Below are positions 47,553 to 50,992 of a DNA stretch of 50,992 bases, one piece after another. The stretch comes from Candidatus Cloacimonas sp. GTDB taxonomy: Bacteria; Cloacimonadota; Cloacimonadia; Cloacimonadales; Cloacimonadaceae. The notes beneath the pieces were generated by a model. The model saw only the letters and a list, made by a program, of their open reading frames with translations. It had not been told where the DNA came from and did no database searches. A program made the position numbers and the translations under genes. Location: NCBI GenBank assembly GCA_039680785.1, contig JBDKSF010000085.1, positions 1 through 50,992 on the forward strand, in the 5' to 3' direction. Within the stretch, counting starts at the first letter, position 1, and every line of letters starts with the position of its first letter.

Positions 47553-49218
47553 CGTTATCTTCCTCAGCTTTGCTTGGTTGTTGAGGCTGAATAGGCTTGC
47601 GCTTCAAAGGTAAAGTTGGTTGTTTGGGTTGTTTGCTAGGTTGATTTGGGTTATTCTGTTGTCCTGGCATCTGTTTATTTAATTTTTGTTCCTGCAACAT
47701 TTCTTGATCTATTGCAGATTGAAGTTCAGGATATTGAATCTTTTCAGTTTCACTCTTCAGTCGTTCCTTATGATAATTCTGTATCCCCATTTTATTGGCA
47801 ATAGTCTTGTTACTAATTCCAAGAGTATCATTTGTACTACCATGCTTAACACCAAGCCATGCTCTGGCTTTAGCTTCAGTATCACCAACATCAGAAGTGG
47901 GATACGCAATTTCCATAAGAAATTCAGGTTTTTTATTTACTGTTTTCTTTACTGGTTCATTATTTTTGAACCCAGTAACTTGTTCTACAGGAAATTCTTT
48001 AGGAAAATCAGAAACAGCAGACCTTAAAAAGAATACAGCTTTCCAAAAATCAAATCTTGCATAACGATCATGCCATGCCACTTCATCTGACGTTCTATCA
48101 CTCATAGGGCCTCTACTAGCCTTGACACTAGCAAAGGTTCCTTTTGATTGACCAGTTGAAACATCTTCAGGTTCATTTAACCCTGATGTTATCATATGCA
48201 AAATATCAGTGTCAGATTCGGTTATATTTGGAAGTTTCGGATTAACAGCTTCAAGTTTCATTCCTGGAGGAAGAAAAATTCTACTACCTGGGGTATATCT
48301 TCCTCCTAATCCTGTTTCTTGTTTCTCTTTATCTGTAAGAGCAAGAAACATCCTGTAAGCTTTCCAATCATCGAACTGAGATACCCACAAAAAGGCCCCA
48401 GCGGACTTCTTGTGGTCCACTTCGTAAAACTTCAAGTTCTCATATATGTTCAACCATCTCAAGACTGTACGAAGATGGCTGGTATTCCTCTTTGAAAGCA
48501 AAGATTTATCCCAATGAGTCATGAAACGATAAAATCCACCAAGGGATTTGAACTTAGAACTAGCACTTTTTGAGAATTTCAATAATTCCCAACTAAAACT
48601 AGGATTTTCAGCAGCTACATTTATCAATTTAGGATCGTATGCAACGTAAATAGAAGGAATTTGAACATTTTGAGTAACACCATTCTTATCTTTACGAGAT
48701 ACTTCATAAACAAGTGGCATAGAAGCTTTTGTAGGATGGTAAATAACACCATCTTCATCTGCCCCATTTATATCTGTTGGATCTATAAAATCAACTTCTA
48801 CAAAAGAATCCTCATGTAGAGTTAAACAATTGAATAATTCTCCTTCAACGAAACCCCTACCAATAAATTTAGGCCAAGCATCATAAAGTCTGTTACGGAA
48901 ATCATAATATATTTCATCAATTACCGTTTGTATTTCATCTACTTCAGAAGAAAACTCAAATCCAAGACCAGTTAATCTGCCAACTTGACCTCGAATAGAA
49001 GTATTGACTTGTGGATTATCATGAAATTTTTCCCAGCAGGCTTTCTGGAGTAATTCACGATCATCAGGTAATACTTCTTTAGAAATCATACGAAGGTCAT
49101 CGGGTTCAGCATAAGTTTGTGCTTGAGCAGAGTATTGCCAAGGCGCTGAAAAAGAAAGTTTTTGAAGAACCTCGTCTGGAATGAGTTCTAGTTGCCTTAG
49201 CAACTCTTCATCTGGCAC
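47545..49218 (-). CDS. Portal protein
   Basis: 557 residues with a GTG start behind TAGGAG (6-base spacing). SIRGQVGRLTGLGFEFSSEV (about 75-94), FVEVDFIDPTDINGADEDG and a long wing/stem region are followed by LNEPEDVSTGQSKGTFASVK and a closing Gln/Pro/Lys-rich tail. The order terminase-portal-protease and the size fit a portal, which forms the dodecameric DNA channel at the capsid vertex and docks the terminase. It overlaps the protease gene by 8 bases. Confidence 0.85.
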   Translation of the reverse strand: MPDEELLRQLELIPDEVLQKLSFSAPWQYSAQAQTYAEPDDLRMISKEVLPDDRELLQKACWEKFHDNPQVNTSIRGQVGRLTGLGFEFSSEVDEIQTVIDEIYYDFRNRLYDAWPKFIGRGFVEGELFNCLTLHEDSFVEVDFIDPTDINGADEDGVIYHPTKASMPLVYEVSRKDKNGVTQNVQIPSIYVAYDPKLINVAAENPSFSWELLKFSKSASSKFKSLGGFYRFMTHWDKSLLSKRNTSHLRTVLRWLNIYENLKFYEVDHKKSAGAFLWVSQFDDWKAYRMFLALTDKEKQETGLGGRYTPGSRIFLPPGMKLEAVNPKLPNITESDTDILHMITSGLNEPEDVSTGQSKGTFASVKASRGPMSDRTSDEVAWHDRYARFDFWKAVFFLRSAVSDFPKEFPVEQVTGFKNNEPVKKTVNKKPEFLMEIAYPTSDVGDTEAKARAWLGVKHGSTNDTLGISNKTIANKMGIQNYHKERLKSETEKIQYPELQSAIDQEMLQEQKLNKQMPGQQNNPNQPSKQPKQPTLPLKRKPIQPQQPSKAEEDNDA

Positions 49219-49262
49219 GTTGAACTCCTAGGTTAAAGAGAAATTTATCTTTACCATATAAT

Positions 49263-49291
49263 CTAGTATGTGGTTTATACTTTATTGTCAA
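49263..49291 (-). promoter_or_regulatory. Possible sigma70-type promoter for head genes
   Basis: The - strand reads TTGACA (49291-49286), a perfect -35 box. After 17 bases comes TACTAG (49268-49263), a poor -10 match followed by an AT-rich run. It lies directly after the terminase terminator in the only sizeable gap of the late block here. Moderate support at best. Confidence 0.4.
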
Positions 49292-49293
49292 CT

Positions 49294-49320
49294 AAAAACC
49301 TCTATCATCAACAGGTTTTT
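49294..49320 (-). terminator. Hairpin after the terminase gene
   Basis: AAAAACCT and AGGTTTTT (49313-49320 and 49294-49301) pair over 8 bp around an 11-base loop, and the - strand transcript ends in a TTTTT run, fitting an intrinsic terminator. It overlaps the terminase stop codon. Being A/T-rich it may be leaky and only attenuate. Confidence 0.6.
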
Positions 49321-50992
49321 CAGTAATTGCCTAAAACATTATTTTCTCTTATATACTTACCAAATATAAATGTGTTAGCACCACGTTCTTTAAAGTGTTC
49401 AACACCTAAATTTCTTCCTGAATACATAGACCAACCTGTTGCAAAGATAGAATCATCTTGTACGCCACCTTTTTCTTCTTTTTCAGGTGATCCGAACCAC
49501 TTTCTTTCCATATCATGATCAAATATTTCCATCTCTTCTATCTGAATATCACCTGTTTTTGATCCTTTTATCCCGGTAGGTGCAGACTTGAACAATCCTT
49601 TTGATACAGAAGAGTAAAATTCACCAAAAGCAGACCTTTGTCTATCATATGTTGGAAATAAAAGATCAAATGATATCTCTCTTTCTTCTGCCCAAGGTGC
49701 CAAATCCCATAATCCCCATCTTTCACCTCCTATTGAATCAATTCCATCATATTCAACATGATATTGATTCAATAATTCCTTTATGCCCTCTAATGAGTGA
49801 TCAAGTACATCAGCAAGATGGAGTCTTATGTATAAATAATTTGGTACATTTGATTCCCCATAAAATTGAAATGGGTTAGATTTGGAACCAGGTAACCCTT
49901 TTGCAAGACAAGTAACAATGGTCCTTGCTGTAGATCGAGTTTTCATAGGATCTGCACGGTCAATCCCAACTAATATTGACCAGTTAGTATCATATAACTC
50001 ACCAAGTTTCTTTAACTCCTCAAGTGTTGCTGATCTGCTGTTCCAAGCATCTTGCATTTGATATAATTTAGTTATCCTACCGAATCTCTTCTCAATATCA
50101 TCAAGTAAAGCTTCATTACTATCTCTGGCATCAATATCCTTAACACCAAGATCACTTATCTGCTTTAATATCCTATGTTTATCTTCAAGCAAGTCTATTA
50201 ATGTTTCTTGACAACCAAGTGCCCCGTCAACAGAGTATATTGATATCGCCTCAATCATTTCATCAGTGAATATCCTGATCTTCCCTGCTGTCCATAAATT
50301 CTTAAAAAACTTTTCAAACTCACCAAAAGGGAACTTGATTCTATAACCTTCAAGTTCCTGTTGAGTCATATTAGGATTCCACCAATCTTTATTATCACCA
50401 GTCTCAGAGTATCTATATGAATAAAAGATTCCTTCTGTACCTGGTTTATTTTCTGTTTTATCTTTCCACATTGTGTAAAGAGGGTGTTGTTTTGGAGATA
50501 CAGTGGAATCTATTACACCAAGAGCATTAGATATTGTACGAATAGAACCATCAAGTTCAACGAAGAATTTAGGATTCTTCATAGAAAACATTTCAGAAAA
50601 TGTATATCCAGTTATATTTGACACAATACCAGAAAAGCTTGACAATGCTCTTATCGTACTTATTACATTTCCTTTACTATCTTTTATCTGGATATTCTTT
50701 TGCTGAACATTCCTTTGACCCACTATCTTTATTAGTTCTGGTGAATGAGTAACTATATCTGACATAACATCAAAATGGACAAACTTAATCTGATCTTTAC
50801 TATTAGCACCAAGTACTATATCTTGTTTGGGCCAACAAAAGAACTTCCACAACTGGATAAGACAGGCGAGTAATGACTTGCCTTCACCACGCATCCAACA
50901 GAGAACAAGTAGTCTATATATAAATCTTCCATTTACCATCCTTAATGCTTCTCGCACCAAATCCTGTTGCTCTAGCCACATATCTTTGTAAC
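49320..50992 (-). CDS. Terminase large subunit (5'-truncated by the window edge)
   Basis: At least 556 residues; the frame is open to the right edge and the N-terminus lies outside. An ATG at 50981 exists but the Walker A motif RGEGKS comes only about 31-36 residues after it, too soon for a complete terminase. Further ATPase region: FVELDGSIRTI and LGVIDSTVS. The RNase H-like nuclease domain carries WSILVGIDRADPMKT (first Asp), YDGIDSIGGERW and, near the end, DDSIFATGW. It packages DNA into the prohead and cuts the concatemer. The small subunit is not in the window. Confidence 0.88.
   Translation of the reverse strand, partial: YKDMWLEQQDLVREALRMVNGRFIYRLLVLCWMRGEGKSLLACLIQLWKFFCWPKQDIVLGANSKDQIKFVHFDVMSDIVTHSPELIKIVGQRNVQQKNIQIKDSKGNVISTIRALSSFSGIVSNITGYTFSEMFSMKNPKFFVELDGSIRTISNALGVIDSTVSPKQHPLYTMWKDKTENKPGTEGIFYSYRYSETGDNKDWWNPNMTQQELEGYRIKFPFGEFEKFFKNLWTAGKIRIFTDEMIEAISIYSVDGALGCQETLIDLLEDKHRILKQISDLGVKDIDARDSNEALLDDIEKRFGRITKLYQMQDAWNSRSATLEELKKLGELYDTNWSILVGIDRADPMKTRSTARTIVTCLAKGLPGSKSNPFQFYGESNVPNYLYIRLHLADVLDHSLEGIKELLNQYHVEYDGIDSIGGERWGLWDLAPWAEEREISFDLLFPTYDRQRSAFGEFYSSVSKGLFKSAPTGIKGSKTGDIQIEEMEIFDHDMERKWFGSPEKEEKGGVQDDSIFATGWSMYSGRNLGVEHFKERGANTFIFGKYIRENNVLGNY

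Noticed and set aside
1-50992. CRISPR arrays, insertion sequences, integrase or attachment sites
   Set aside because: No spaced direct repeats, transposase motifs, recombinase catalytic residues or flanking duplications were seen in reading through both strands.

Overview
The window is a stretch of an AT-rich tailed double-stranded DNA phage genome. It is organised as two convergent blocks that meet at a perfect hairpin at 10218-10250. The virion genes (large terminase, portal, S49-type prohead protease, HK97-like capsid, tail tube, a very long tape measure with two tail-assembly chaperones, NlpC/P60 tail peptidase, tail hub, fibres) are those of a long, non-contractile tail; no sheath or contractile baseplate gene is seen. 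A lipobox lipoprotein, a Tat-type signal, a GT9 heptosyltransferase-like domain and a T4-type lysozyme point to a Gram-negative host. I see no integrase, repressor or partition gene.

Left block, + strand, 1-10219 (early, DNA metabolism). Two cysteine-rich small proteins come first. They are followed by a non-coding stretch with two strongly folded elements, one of them tRNA-shaped, and then a thymidylate synthase-like protein with a zinc-ribbon tail. A RecA/UvsX-like recombinase, a 5'-3' flap exonuclease and a RuvC-like resolvase follow. Last comes an Mre11/Rad50 (SbcD/SbcC, T4 gp47/gp46-like) system whose ATPase is scattered over several genes, with an in-frame TGA inside its N-terminal part. 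Many genes overlap by ATGA or TAATG, so the block reads as one translationally coupled operon with several genes under 60 codons.

Right block, - strand, 50992 down to 10288 (late). In transcription order: terminase (cut by the window edge); a terminator/promoter gap; portal; protease with a nested scaffold; decoration protein; capsid; connectors (to 42096). Then an 11-kb cargo of glycan-type enzymes (42051 to 31232): a GT4-GT9 fusion, GT2, GT-A and GT4 glycosyltransferases, four SAM methyltransferases (three of them paralogues), a cupin and a B12-type radical SAM enzyme. A cluster of four small membrane or lipoprotein genes lies inside this cargo and a lysozyme lies at its end. After that come tail completion, tail tube, chaperones with a -1 frameshift, tape measure, tail tip, and a fibre region with duplicated adaptors and GC-rich, signal-peptide-bearing fibre-like proteins.

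The most interesting points are the tRNA-shaped RNA with an oversized structured variable region (714-855), the interrupted and dispersed Rad50-like ATPase, the glycan-modification cassette built into the late operon, and Sec/Tat signals on fibre-like proteins. The frameshift site and the nested scaffold start fit known phage strategies, and both can be pinned to the base.
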